NCBI GenBank assembly: GCA_947453415.1
Contig: CANGGG010000015.1
Coordinates: 1 to 45,616 of the forward strand
From: Bacteroidota bacterium
GTDB taxonomy: Bacteria; Bacteroidota; Bacteroidia; UKL13-3
DNA: 45,616 nucleotides
Direction of reading: 5' to 3'
Program-made: the position numbers and the translations under genes
Notes under the pieces: model-generated
Told to the model about the DNA's origin: nothing
What the model saw: only the letters and a program-made list of their open reading frames with translations
Database searches by the model: none
Part shown: in pieces, positions 1 to 7,824 of the stretch
Numbering within the stretch: position 1 is the stretch's first letter
Layout of the letters: each line of letters begins with the position of its first letter

Positions 1-251
1 GAAATCCAAGGTAAACATAAGTTTTCATTCTTGTTGGTAATGGTCATTTCGCCTTCCGATGAACCATTTAATTCTAAATATTTTAAAGTAACCGTTTTAG
101 AACAACTTGTTTGAATCCAAACCATACATTCTTTATGTTCAGCATAGCCTAACATGGGTCCTGCTACTATTTTAGTTAAAGCAGGTTTTGTTTGAGTAAA
201 TGCATTTAAACTCATAACAAGACAATATATCAAAGAGAAATATTTTTTCAT
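1..251 (-). CDS. PhoD-like alkaline phosphatase family protein, N-terminal fragment
   Basis: The minus strand is open from an ATG at 249-251 to the window edge, about 83 codons, so only the N terminus is present. It begins with a secretion signal (MKKYFSLIYCLVMSLNAFTQ) and continues with a beta-rich segment containing AGPMLGYAEHKECMVWIQT. That GPMLGY...E...VWIQT pattern is the start of the N-terminal domain of PhoD-like metallophosphatases in Bacteroidota, which hydrolyse phosphate esters outside the cytoplasm. The catalytic metallophosphatase domain would lie beyond the left edge and cannot be seen. The assignment rests on this short segment only. Confidence 0.6.
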   Translation of the reverse strand, partial: MKKYFSLIYCLVMSLNAFTQTKPALTKIVAGPMLGYAEHKECMVWIQTSCSKTVTLKYLELNGSSEGEMTITNKNENLCLPWI

Positions 252-279
252 ATTTTTAAAATTTGTAAATTTTGAAAAT

Positions 280-316
280 AAAAAAAGCTTCCAAATGATT
301 ATAAGGAAGCTCTTTT
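280..316 (-). terminator. Rho-independent terminator downstream of dnaN
   Basis: The inverted repeat AGCTTCC (286-292) and GGAAGCT (305-311) is followed, reading the minus strand, by a run of T from the A tract at 280-286. It lies 22 bases past the dnaN stop and before the next minus-strand gene. Confidence 0.7.
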
Positions 317-337
317 ATATAAGTTATGATTTTACAA

Positions 338-1459
338 TTAGTAATTGTTCAACATCATTGGCATTACCAACATCAAAATGTCTTCACCATCTTCAGTTTC
401 AGACGGAATAATTACTCCTGCTCTGTTGGGTTGGCTCATTTCTAATGTCATATTCGATGAATCTATGGCTCCTAAAACTTCGCCCAAATATTTTGAATTG
501 AAACCTATTTCTAGGTCTTCGCCTTCAAAGTTTGCAGCTAATTTTTCTACTCCTTCATTTTCATAATCTATATCTTCAGAACTAATTGTTAATTCACTTC
601 CTACAAATTTTAAACGAATTTGATAAGTAGTTTTATTCGAAGTAATAGATATACGTTTAACAGCTGATTGGAATTCACCTTTATCAATGGTTAGTTTATT
701 AGGATTTTCAACAGGAATTACTGCTTTATAATCAGGATATTTTTCATCGATTAAACGACAAATTAAACTAAAATCACTGAATGAGAAGAACGCATTTGAT
801 TTATTGAAATTCACTTTTACTTCGCTCAAATCAGCGGGCAATGAATTTTTTAATAAATTCAATGCTTTTTTAGGCATAATAAAACTTTCTTCCACACCTG
901 GCTTTACATCAGTTCTAGTGTAGCGAACCAAACGGTTAGCATCAGTTGCTACAAATGTGATACTTTTTTCAAATAACTGAACGTATACGCCTGTTAAGTT
1001 CAAACGTAATTCATCATTGCTACTTGCAAAAACCGTTTTAGTAATTGCTTTTTGCAATACTCTACTTGGAATAGTAAATGATTGATCGCTATCTACTTCT
1101 GGATTTTTAGGAAATTCATCACCGTTTTGTACAGTTAATTTAAACTTTCCAGTTCCGTATTTTATTTCCATTGATCCCTTTTCTAAATTGATAGAAAAAG
1201 CCAAAGGTTGATCTGGCAATTGCTTCAATAATTCGATAGTAGTTTTTGATGGAACCGCTACCGAAATTTCTTCGCTTGCATCTACCTTAATGCTGGTGGT
1301 CATGGTGGTTTCTAAATCGGTTGATGAAATGGTAAGGTTACCATCTTTTATATCGAATAAAAAATTATTCAATATTGGAATAATTGGTTTTGCTACAATT
1401 ACTCCATCAATCATTGATAAGTGCTTTAAAAGCGTGCTACTATTTACTATAAATTTCAT
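338..1459 (-). CDS. dnaN: DNA polymerase III subunit beta (sliding clamp)
   Basis: A 373-residue protein of normal length for the beta clamp, which forms the dimeric ring that tethers DNA polymerase III to DNA. The N terminus MKFIVNSSTLLKHLSMIDGV, the ISSTDLETTM segment near residue 45, the VATDANRLVRY motif in the central domain and the C-terminal LMLVMPMMLNN ending are all family hallmarks. The ATG at 1459 gives the conserved N terminus. It has its own promoter with two DnaA-box matches further upstream. dnaA is not in the window. Confidence 0.97.
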   Translation of the reverse strand: MKFIVNSSTLLKHLSMIDGVIVAKPIIPILNNFLFDIKDGNLTISSTDLETTMTTSIKVDASEEISVAVPSKTTIELLKQLPDQPLAFSINLEKGSMEIKYGTGKFKLTVQNGDEFPKNPEVDSDQSFTIPSRVLQKAITKTVFASSNDELRLNLTGVYVQLFEKSITFVATDANRLVRYTRTDVKPGVEESFIMPKKALNLLKNSLPADLSEVKVNFNKSNAFFSFSDFSLICRLIDEKYPDYKAVIPVENPNKLTIDKGEFQSAVKRISITSNKTTYQIRLKFVGSELTISSEDIDYENEGVEKLAANFEGEDLEIGFNSKYLGEVLGAIDSSNMTLEMSQPNRAGVIIPSETEDGEDILMLVMPMMLNNY

Positions 1460-1475
1460 ACTTTTCGTAAAGCTT

Positions 1476-1505
1476 CAAAAATAGCCGAGCAAGTGATGTT
1501 ACAAA
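1476..1505 (-). promoter_or_regulatory. Predicted dnaN promoter (Bacteroidota -33/-7)
   Basis: On the minus strand TTTG (1502-1505) and TATTTTTG (1476-1483, matching TAnnTTTG) are separated by 18 bases. The -7 box ends 16 bases before the dnaN ATG, predicting a short leader. Confidence 0.6.
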
Positions 1506-1512
1506 ACACAAG

Positions 1513-1616
1513 TTATGCACAAATATTTTTTAGTTGATGGTTGATAGTTGATAGTTTGTTTTGATGAGCAAATTTCAAAAGGATATTTCCTTCTGATATT
1601 GATTTTTTGTGGATAA
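1513..1616. promoter_or_regulatory. Pair of consensus DnaA boxes upstream of dnaN
   Basis: TTATGCACA lies at 1513-1521 on the plus strand and TTATCCACA at 1608-1616 on the minus strand (read as TGTGGATAA). Both fit TTATNCACA exactly. They sit in the 205-base spacer between dnaN and the thioesterase gene, just upstream of the predicted dnaN promoter, so DnaA control of dnaN is plausible. Two boxes alone do not make an origin. Confidence 0.5.
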
Positions 1617-1664
1617 AATCACTCCGCTCAAGCCCTGCGTGATTGTCACTTTGCAATCCGAACG

Positions 1665-2099
1665 CTAAAAAACTTTCATACCACTATTTACTAAATTGGA
1701 GGAAGCTTTTACCAATAACTTTTTTCGTTTATATATAAATCCTTCAATATTTATTACACTAATTCCTTTGCGAACCACTTTAGCTTCTACAGTAATTTCA
1801 TCACCTGCCAATGCAAATGATAAAAAATCTAATGTAAGGTTTACTGTTGAATAAAAAACTTCATTTCCCAAACTATAAACCGTCATTCCCATTACATCAT
1901 CTATTAAAGTAGCTGCCATTCCACCATGTAAAGTTTTAGCCGGATTTAACCAAGTATCTAGTACTTTAAATGTAATTTTCAAATGGCCTTCTTCTGCAAA
2001 AATCAATATTCCATCTATCCAACGACTTACTGCTCCTAGTCCTTCTTCGTTGGTACTTTTACCAATACAATTTTGTAAATTTTCTAAGTTTTTATTCAT
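1665..2099 (-). CDS. PaaI-like hotdog-fold acyl-CoA thioesterase
   Basis: A 144-residue single-domain hotdog protein. The segment NPAKTLHGGMAATLIDDVMG (around residues 52-71) carries the HGG(M) motif and following acidic residue typical of PaaI/4-hydroxybenzoyl-CoA-type thioesterases, which hydrolyse acyl-CoA esters. The C-terminal half (STVNLTLDFL, ITVEAKVVRKG) matches the central strands of the fold. The gene starts 7 bases after the Ppx/GppA gene and probably shares its transcript. The PaaG-like isomerase two genes upstream suggests a role with ring-acyl-CoA or fatty acyl-CoA intermediates, but the substrate cannot be read from sequence. Confidence 0.8.
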   Translation of the reverse strand: MNKNLENLQNCIGKSTNEEGLGAVSRWIDGILIFAEEGHLKITFKVLDTWLNPAKTLHGGMAATLIDDVMGMTVYSLGNEVFYSTVNLTLDFLSFALAGDEITVEAKVVRKGISVINIEGFIYKRKKLLVKASSNLVNSGMKVF

Positions 2100-2105
2100 T
2101 TATTT

Positions 2106-2981
2106 TTAGTAAAATTTATCATATAATTCATTTAAAATTCCATCTTTTAGACCTGCATTTGGTGCATGCACAATTTCAATTTTCCCCCAATTTAATATGC
2201 GTAAATATATATCAGCTGAAACGTCAATAATATCAGCTCTATCAGGATTTAACTTTAAATTATCCATGCGTTCCATGATGCTCATTTTACTTACTTTTCT
2301 GTGAAAAGCTTTCAGTTGTTCACGTGTAAAGTTTTCGGCATTTTCAGGATTTAGCATAAATGAAATTTTATTAATTGTTCCACTTGTTACCACCGCTTCC
2401 AAGTCTGGAATATTTTCTGTTTTATGTTTTACCCAACTTTCAATAGTTTGCCATGTTTTCTCATTTACGGCACCATCTACCATTCTAACAGTACCTATGT
2501 TAAAGCTAGCAGAATTTATCATTCTACCATTTCTAACTACTGCTAATTCTGTACTTCCACCGCCCACATCTATGGTTAAATAATTGGTATTTGGTTTAAA
2601 ATAATCTTTGATGGAGCGAAGTATAATTTCACTTTCTCTTACTCCTGTAATGATATTAATTTTTAAGCCACATTTATCATAAATTTTTTCTGCAATTTTT
2701 TTTCCATTATCAGCTTCACGCATGGCACTTGTGGCACAAGCCATGTAATGATCTACTTCAAAAGCATCCATCATTAATTTAAATGATTGCATTGCTTTTT
2801 TAAAAATCTTACTCTTTTCTTTACTGATTCTTTGATATTTAAAAGAGTCATCGCCTAAGCGAATTGGAATACGAACAAATTCTAATTTTTTAAATAATTC
2901 TTTATCGTTCGGATTTTCATTTACCCTAACTATCTGTAACCTTACAGCGTTTGAGCCAATATCTATTGCAGCTAATTTCAT
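2106..2981 (-). CDS. Ppx/GppA family exopolyphosphatase / pppGpp phosphohydrolase
   Basis: Member of the actin-like ASKHA phosphatase family acting on polyphosphate or pppGpp. MKLAAIDIGSNAVRLQIV is the first phosphate-binding motif, and YLTIDVGGGSTELAVV near the middle is the second. The open frame extends 25 codons further upstream, but that extension is encoded by an AT-rich intergenic repeat and is absent from the family, so I place the start at the ATG at 2979-2981. At about 291 residues the protein is a short form consisting of the N-terminal catalytic domain only. It sits between the PaaG-like and PaaI-like genes in the same direction. Confidence 0.88.
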   Translation of the reverse strand: MKLAAIDIGSNAVRLQIVRVNENPNDKELFKKLEFVRIPIRLGDDSFKYQRISKEKSKIFKKAMQSFKLMMDAFEVDHYMACATSAMREADNGKKIAEKIYDKCGLKINIITGVRESEIILRSIKDYFKPNTNYLTIDVGGGSTELAVVRNGRMINSASFNIGTVRMVDGAVNEKTWQTIESWVKHKTENIPDLEAVVTSGTINKISFMLNPENAENFTREQLKAFHRKVSKMSIMERMDNLKLNPDRADIIDVSADIYLRILNWGKIEIVHAPNAGLKDGILNELYDKFY

Positions 2982-2991
2982 TTTTTTTTGT

Positions 2992-3052
2992 GATTTAAAG
3001 ATTAAAAGATTAAAAGATTTGAATATTAAATTGTTTAATGATTGATTAATTT
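2992..3052. repeat. Low-complexity spacer repeat (GATTAAAA-type units)
   Basis: Reiterated GATTTAAA/GATTAAAA/GATTTGAA units occupy the spacer between the PaaG-like and Ppx/GppA genes. The same style of repeat occurs at 5233-5285 and 8461-8495. It explains the spurious in-frame extension of the Ppx/GppA gene. Confidence 0.6.
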
Positions 3053-3059
3053 TCAAATA

Positions 3060-3842
3060 TTACTCGCCTGTAAAAACAGGTTTTCTTTTTTCCATAAATG
3101 CAGTAACACCTTCTTTATTGTCTTTGCTTCTTCCAGCTATTTCTTGGCAATACGCTTCGTATTCTAACATGGTATCTAAATCACTATTGAACGATTTATT
3201 CAACATTTTTTTCATTAAACCAATAGCTTTTGTTGGCGCATTGGCATAATAATCGGTTAATTTTTTTACTTCTTCGTCTAAGTCCTCAGCCTTACAAACA
3301 CGGTTTACCATTCCCCAATCATATGCTTGTTGCGCAGTTACTTTACTGCCCATGGTGCTTAATTCAAAAGCCCTAGCCGAACCTACTAAACGAGGCAAGA
3401 AATACGATGAGCCTGAGTCTAACACCAAACCAACATTGATAAATACTTCAATTAAAGTTGCGTTTTCACTGGCCACAATCATATCGCTGGCTAAAGCCAA
3501 TGAACAACCTGCTCCGGCTGCCACTCCATTTAACCTACAAATTACAGGAATTGGTAAATTACGAATGGCTTTTATCATGGGGTTATAACGTTTGTCAATG
3601 CTCTCGCGCAAACTTCTGTTTTCTGCTCCCGCAATCGATTTTAAATCTTGACCACTACAAAAAGCTTTACCAGCTCCGGTTAAAACCAACACACGAATGG
3701 TTTTATCTTTCGCACATTTTTTCAAAGCATCAATTACATCATAACTTTGTTGTTCGTTAAATGCATTGAAAACATCAGGTCTATTGAGTGTTAGCGTTGC
3801 CACTCCATTATTTACATCAAATAAAATTGTTTCGTAACTCAT
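3060..3842 (-). CDS. Enoyl-CoA hydratase/isomerase, PaaG-like
   Basis: A 260-residue crotonase-fold protein. The segments AFCSGQDLK (about residues 60-68) and GVAAGAGCSLALASD (about 106-120) form the CoA-binding and oxyanion-hole region. GLVLDSGSSYFLPRLVG keeps the Asp and layout seen in PaaG (1,2-epoxyphenylacetyl-CoA isomerase / 3,2-enoyl-CoA isomerase) rather than the Glu pair of classical hydratases. It is the first gene of a minus-strand group with Ppx/GppA and a PaaI-like thioesterase. No ring-epoxidase paaABCDE genes are in the window, so a general beta-oxidation role is equally possible. Confidence 0.85.
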   Translation of the reverse strand: MSYETILFDVNNGVATLTLNRPDVFNAFNEQQSYDVIDALKKCAKDKTIRVLVLTGAGKAFCSGQDLKSIAGAENRSLRESIDKRYNPMIKAIRNLPIPVICRLNGVAAGAGCSLALASDMIVASENATLIEVFINVGLVLDSGSSYFLPRLVGSARAFELSTMGSKVTAQQAYDWGMVNRVCKAEDLDEEVKKLTDYYANAPTKAIGLMKKMLNKSFNSDLDTMLEYEAYCQEIAGRSKDNKEGVTAFMEKRKPVFTGE

Positions 3843-3994
3843 GGTTCAATGCTAATAAATTTATACTGAAAATTAAAAGCATTTTTTTATAAATATTTTG
3901 AATGGAAATGTGTTAGAAAAAATAAAATTAACAAAGTATAATTGCTCCAAATCAAAATCATTTTCTGAAAACAACTTTTACATATTTATTTATT

Positions 3995-5233
3995 ATGTTT
4001 TGCTTTGCAATGAAAGCGCAGAACTTAATTCCAAATCCTGGATTTGAGGAAAGGATGAAAGATGGAAGGCCCAGTTTTTGGACACAGCCCAAAGGCGATT
4101 TTTACCATTACGAACACATGTTGGTGGATACCAATGGCAATGAAATTTCGAATTATATTCATGGACTTTGCACCATTATGCCTTTGCCAAGCGAATATTT
4201 ATGTGTAAAACTTAAAAAACCAATTATTGCAGGTAAAACATACCATTTAAAAATTAAAACTTATGTGAAAGATGAAAACTGGAATAGAATTGAAAAGTTA
4301 GGCTTTTTTGAATGTGCGATTTTGCCTTATTACGAACAAGTAACTCCAGTTAGAATTAGAATAAAAGCTATTCCCTTGGCCATATTTCAAATTGATTCAA
4401 ATCCTGAAAGAGTTCGTCCATTTTGGCAATATCATTCCTTAACATTTACAGCAAATACTAGTGGAGATTACTTTTATTTAGGAAGATTTCACGATGATTT
4501 TACATACAGTTTATACGATAGTTTGATCAGTATAAAAGAAAGATTGATTAAGGAAAGAGAAGAAAAATACAATGAAATTAGAGACAGTTTTAGTCAATTG
4601 AAAATTGAATTGCCTGAGCAGGCAACCAGCAAAAAAGACATAAAAAAGCAAAAACAATTAATGTTTAATTTTATTGATAACAATAGGAAAGAAATGCAAG
4701 CTGCGTTTTCTGATGTTCAAATAAAAACCAATAACGAATTAGATTCAGTCAATAAATTATACTTAGATCCCTATTATTTTCATGTTCGTTTGTATTACGA
4801 TGATTTGTGTTTAGCCGAAGTGCGGAACGATAATTCTTGCGATTGTAGAGATACCATGTATAATTTCAAACCTAAATTTGAAGTTGGAAAAACCTATGCT
4901 TTACGCAATATCAATTTTGATTTAGATAAATATATTTTACTACCGCAATCGTATGTAGAATTAGAAAATTTACTGAATGTTTTACGTGAATATCCAAAAA
5001 TGTGTATCAAAATTATGGGACATACCGACAATCAAAATTCGGAGGCCTATAACATTATATTATCTAAAAATAGGGCAAAGGCGTGTGTAAAGTATTTAAC
5101 CTTAAAAGGCATCAATCCAAATCGTTTAACATGGCAAGGATATGGCGAAGGAGTTCCCATTACCACCAATGAAACAGAAGAAGGTAAAGCAGCCAATAGG
5201 AGGGTAGAGTTTTTGGTTTTGAAAGTGGAATAG
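3995..5233 (+). CDS. OmpA family outer-membrane/peptidoglycan-binding protein
   Basis: About 412 residues. The mature N terminus (AQNLIPNPGFEE) leads into a carbohydrate-binding-like beta domain of the kind seen in Bacteroidota surface proteins. A charged, probably helical segment follows (about 180-245), and the last 110 residues are an OmpA C-terminal domain (INFDLDKYIL, MGHTDNQ, LSKNRAKACVKYL, GYGEG...NRRVEFLV) that binds peptidoglycan. The ATG at 3995 leaves only eight residues before AQN, too short for a signal peptide. The frame is open upstream, and CTG at 3965 would give KTTFTYLFIMFCFAMKAQ, a typical signal peptide, so the real start may be that non-AUG codon. Both flanking genes are on the opposite strand. 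Confidence 0.85.
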   Translation: MFCFAMKAQNLIPNPGFEERMKDGRPSFWTQPKGDFYHYEHMLVDTNGNEISNYIHGLCTIMPLPSEYLCVKLKKPIIAGKTYHLKIKTYVKDENWNRIEKLGFFECAILPYYEQVTPVRIRIKAIPLAIFQIDSNPERVRPFWQYHSLTFTANTSGDYFYLGRFHDDFTYSLYDSLISIKERLIKEREEKYNEIRDSFSQLKIELPEQATSKKDIKKQKQLMFNFIDNNRKEMQAAFSDVQIKTNNELDSVNKLYLDPYYFHVRLYYDDLCLAEVRNDNSCDCRDTMYNFKPKFEVGKTYALRNINFDLDKYILLPQSYVELENLLNVLREYPKMCIKIMGHTDNQNSEAYNIILSKNRAKACVKYLTLKGINPNRLTWQGYGEGVPITTNETEEGKAANRRVEFLVLKVE

Positions 5234-5258
5234 TTGATTTGGAGATTTGGTGATTAAG

Positions 5259-5361
5259 AGATTGGAAGTTTACAAAGATTGAAAGATTTGTCTATTGCCC
5301 TTTGCCTCCTTCGGCAAGCTCAGGATGACTATACTTATCTTCAATCGTTGCCAGCTGCCAG
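5259..5361 (+). repeat. 103-bp direct repeat, copy 1
   Basis: It matches 8466-8568 over 103 bases in the same orientation with three substitutions by eye. It contains the widespread Bacteroidota spacer motif CTTCGGCAAGCTCAGGATGA and ends with GCCAGCTGCCAG. It lies between the OmpA gene and the stop codon of the T9SS-domain protein. Confidence 0.85.
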
Positions 5362-5364
5362 AAG

Positions 5365-7824
5365 CTAGTTGCCAGCAGCCCTTTTTATTATCCTCGTACT
5401 AACTTTTTCGCCTTTGTTGGTTGTAATAATTAGCAAATACATGCCTTCGGTTAGTTCACCAATTTGATACGTGTAAGTTTGAATGCCTTTGGTTTGGTTT
5501 AAGTTTTGGTTCAAAGTTTTGATTATTTTTCCAGTAATATCAGTAATAATAAATTCCAAGTTGCGTTCTTCGGCTAAATCAATTTCAATATTCAAGGTTT
5601 GTTCAGCAGGATTTGGATAAGCCAAATACGAATTTATTTTCCCTGAAATATTTTGGCAAGCTTCAAAATACTTGCAACTTAAAGTAGGTTGATTGGTTGA
5701 AATGGCATTGTATTCTTGCCTAATTTGGTTGGCAATTTCAGTTGGAAGCATACTGAAAAAATCTTCAGTTGGCTCGTACCACATAATTAAATTAAATGGC
5801 TTTATTGTATCGTTAGTTATTGCTTTAACTAATACAGGAATTGCATGTTTAATTCTATTCAATAAAAGTGCTTTGTTTTGAATATTATTTTTTATATCAA
5901 CTGAGAAATTGCTAAAGTTTAAATTGTTATTTCTTAAATAAGCTAAGTCTTCTTTACTGAGTGTTTTAAAAGTTGAGTCAGGAGTATAAGAATGCCAATG
6001 TAAACCGTTTTCACTTGTAACTAATATTGGAGCAACTTTAATTTGAGGACTTTTTTTATAAAACATCATGAAAGACCTAAAAGAATCTCCACCAAGTAAA
6101 AAATCTACACTATCTCCACGTTCAGCTAAAGGTAAATTGTAATACTTTTCTCTAGAAATGCCATCAAAACTCATGCTGCTGCCATTGTTTCCAATTTCAG
6201 TTTGAGTAAAGTTTTTGCCTTTTGAACGTTCTGGAAAACTAATTTTACCAAGCAAACTATAAATATTCAACTTAGCTAAAGCCTCTTCATTTAGTTCCAA
6301 TAAATTTACTTTATTATTAGTAAAAACATTCACATTTGGATTAATAATCCGCTTTAACTTTTCTGTTGGTTCAAACCAAATTATATAATTAGAATCTACT
6401 TTTATGGGAATGAGTTTATTGACGTTTTCTCTGAAATATTTGCTTGCTATTTCATTTTGTTTGGAATGAGGAATGCTGTCTGAAAACTGCATTAGGTAAT
6501 TTATTCTTTTTATTGAATTATCAGTTAAAGCAATTGCAATACAATGCTGATTTTTTGACTTAATCAAATTCCAAATATTCATATTTTCATTTATGTATGA
6601 ATTTCCATTTTTTACTTTAAGTCTTAAAATTTTAGTTTTATTATCGATGTTTTGGTAGCTTTTTAATTTAAACCCATATCTCTTTTTTGTAATATTTAAA
6701 TCTTTCAATTGTTTATCATTTAATTGAATATAATTTCTTTGAAGTCTTGCCACTGTTAAAGAATCAAAACCTTTTTGAATAGATTTTCTAGTAAAACTTC
6801 TGTATTTATACAATATTTTCTTGTACTCATTTTCTGTAGAAGTGCCATATTTATTTATTACTGCTTTTGCAACATCATTACTTAAAGCTTCATAAAATTT
6901 AGGCTCAGTTTTGAACCAAAATATCAATTTCAAATCACTACTATATTTGCTTGGAACTGACTTTAAATGAACCACAATTGGAACCAACATTGATTCCATT
7001 TCTTTTAAGAAATCTTTTTCATAACCAAATCCATTTAAGTATTCAATTAATTGGTGACTGCTGTCTTTTTTATTTGGTGAATTTAAAGCTGTTGGAAAAT
7101 TTAGTATAGAAAGTGATGTAGCCCAAAAATTGACAGAATTTTTTATAATCAATGTGTCTTTTGTATAACTATGATTTGTGGTTCTACTCCCATGTTTTCC
7201 TACTTTTAATGAAAAATATGTTTTGTGTGTTTCTATAATTCCATCATTTTTAAAGTTGAAAAAAGTATCCGTTACATTCTCATATTTCAACACATTTCCA
7301 TCGGTAATAATTCCTAATTTGGCCAACTCTTCGTTAGTTAAAATTAAATAGCCATTTTCATCAAAATAAGTCCGGTTATCCTCCATATTTGTGTCTGAAA
7401 ACTTTGGAGTAGAATTAAATGGTTCAAACAATGGAGCTTCTTGTTTATTGGCAAATTCTTTAGTTGGTTTTGGCTTTTTATTTACCGCTAAAGGACTTTG
7501 CTTTATAGTTAAATCAACCGTTTTATTTTCCTTTGATTCATTGGTTTTTATTGTTGGTTCAGCAATTGTGTTTTGCTTATTTACCACACTTTCTTTAACT
7601 AAAATACTGTTATTATTTTGTGTTGAAGTAGGATAAAATCCTAACCACAAACCTGCTATTACTGCGCATACTACCGACATGATCAAAATGTTTTTTAAGG
7701 TGAAAAATGATTGTTTTTTAACCAATAAATTTTTGTTGCTAATAATGGCAGATACATCGCTTTGGGTTAGTAAAGGATTTTGCTGTTTTGCATTGTTCAA
7801 TAATGTTTCTAATCTATTGCTCAT
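5365..7824 (-). CDS. Membrane protein with anti-sigma-like N terminus and T9SS type A C-terminal domain
   Basis: 819 residues. Residues 1-42 are a short cytoplasmic segment (MSNRLETLLNNAKQQN...) resembling the N termini of Bacteroidota proteins encoded beside ECF sigma factors. A single membrane helix follows (about 43-63), then a low-complexity linker and a large extracytoplasmic region. That region holds three diverged repeats built around IPV.VK...LI.WFEPTE...LP..IA..I..EY and reiterated ELAKLGI/EALAKLNI/EDLAYLRN motifs. The last ~85 residues (AYPNPAEQTLNIEI...DITGKIIKTL...GMYLLIITT) are a T9SS type A sorting domain, here with no cleavable signal peptide. The start overlaps the sigma gene by 11 bases, so the two are probably translated together. 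The tail RAAGN and its stop codon lie in spacer-repeat sequence. Function is inferred from context only. Confidence 0.7.
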   Translation of the reverse strand: MSNRLETLLNNAKQQNPLLTQSDVSAIISNKNLLVKKQSFFTLKNILIMSVVCAVIAGLWLGFYPTSTQNNNSILVKESVVNKQNTIAEPTIKTNESKENKTVDLTIKQSPLAVNKKPKPTKEFANKQEAPLFEPFNSTPKFSDTNMEDNRTYFDENGYLILTNEELAKLGIITDGNVLKYENVTDTFFNFKNDGIIETHKTYFSLKVGKHGSRTTNHSYTKDTLIIKNSVNFWATSLSILNFPTALNSPNKKDSSHQLIEYLNGFGYEKDFLKEMESMLVPIVVHLKSVPSKYSSDLKLIFWFKTEPKFYEALSNDVAKAVINKYGTSTENEYKKILYKYRSFTRKSIQKGFDSLTVARLQRNYIQLNDKQLKDLNITKKRYGFKLKSYQNIDNKTKILRLKVKNGNSYINENMNIWNLIKSKNQHCIAIALTDNSIKRINYLMQFSDSIPHSKQNEIASKYFRENVNKLIPIKVDSNYIIWFEPTEKLKRIINPNVNVFTNNKVNLLELNEEALAKLNIYSLLGKISFPERSKGKNFTQTEIGNNGSSMSFDGISREKYYNLPLAERGDSVDFLLGGDSFRSFMMFYKKSPQIKVAPILVTSENGLHWHSYTPDSTFKTLSKEDLAYLRNNNLNFSNFSVDIKNNIQNKALLLNRIKHAIPVLVKAITNDTIKPFNLIMWYEPTEDFFSMLPTEIANQIRQEYNAISTNQPTLSCKYFEACQNISGKINSYLAYPNPAEQTLNIEIDLAEERNLEFIITDITGKIIKTLNQNLNQTKGIQTYTYQIGELTEGMYLLIITTNKGEKVSTRIIKRAAGN

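Noticed and set aside
345-566. Plus-strand open frames opposite dnaN and other conserved genes
   Set aside because: They are shadow frames of well-supported minus-strand genes and show no recognisable protein features.
1460-1664. Calling the dnaN upstream region a replication origin
   Set aside because: Only two DnaA boxes were found, with no clear unwinding element or box cluster, so it is reported as a regulatory candidate only.
2982-3056. Upstream extension of the Ppx/GppA frame by 25 codons
   Set aside because: It is encoded by low-complexity spacer repeat, and the family starts at the MKLAAIDIGSN segment.
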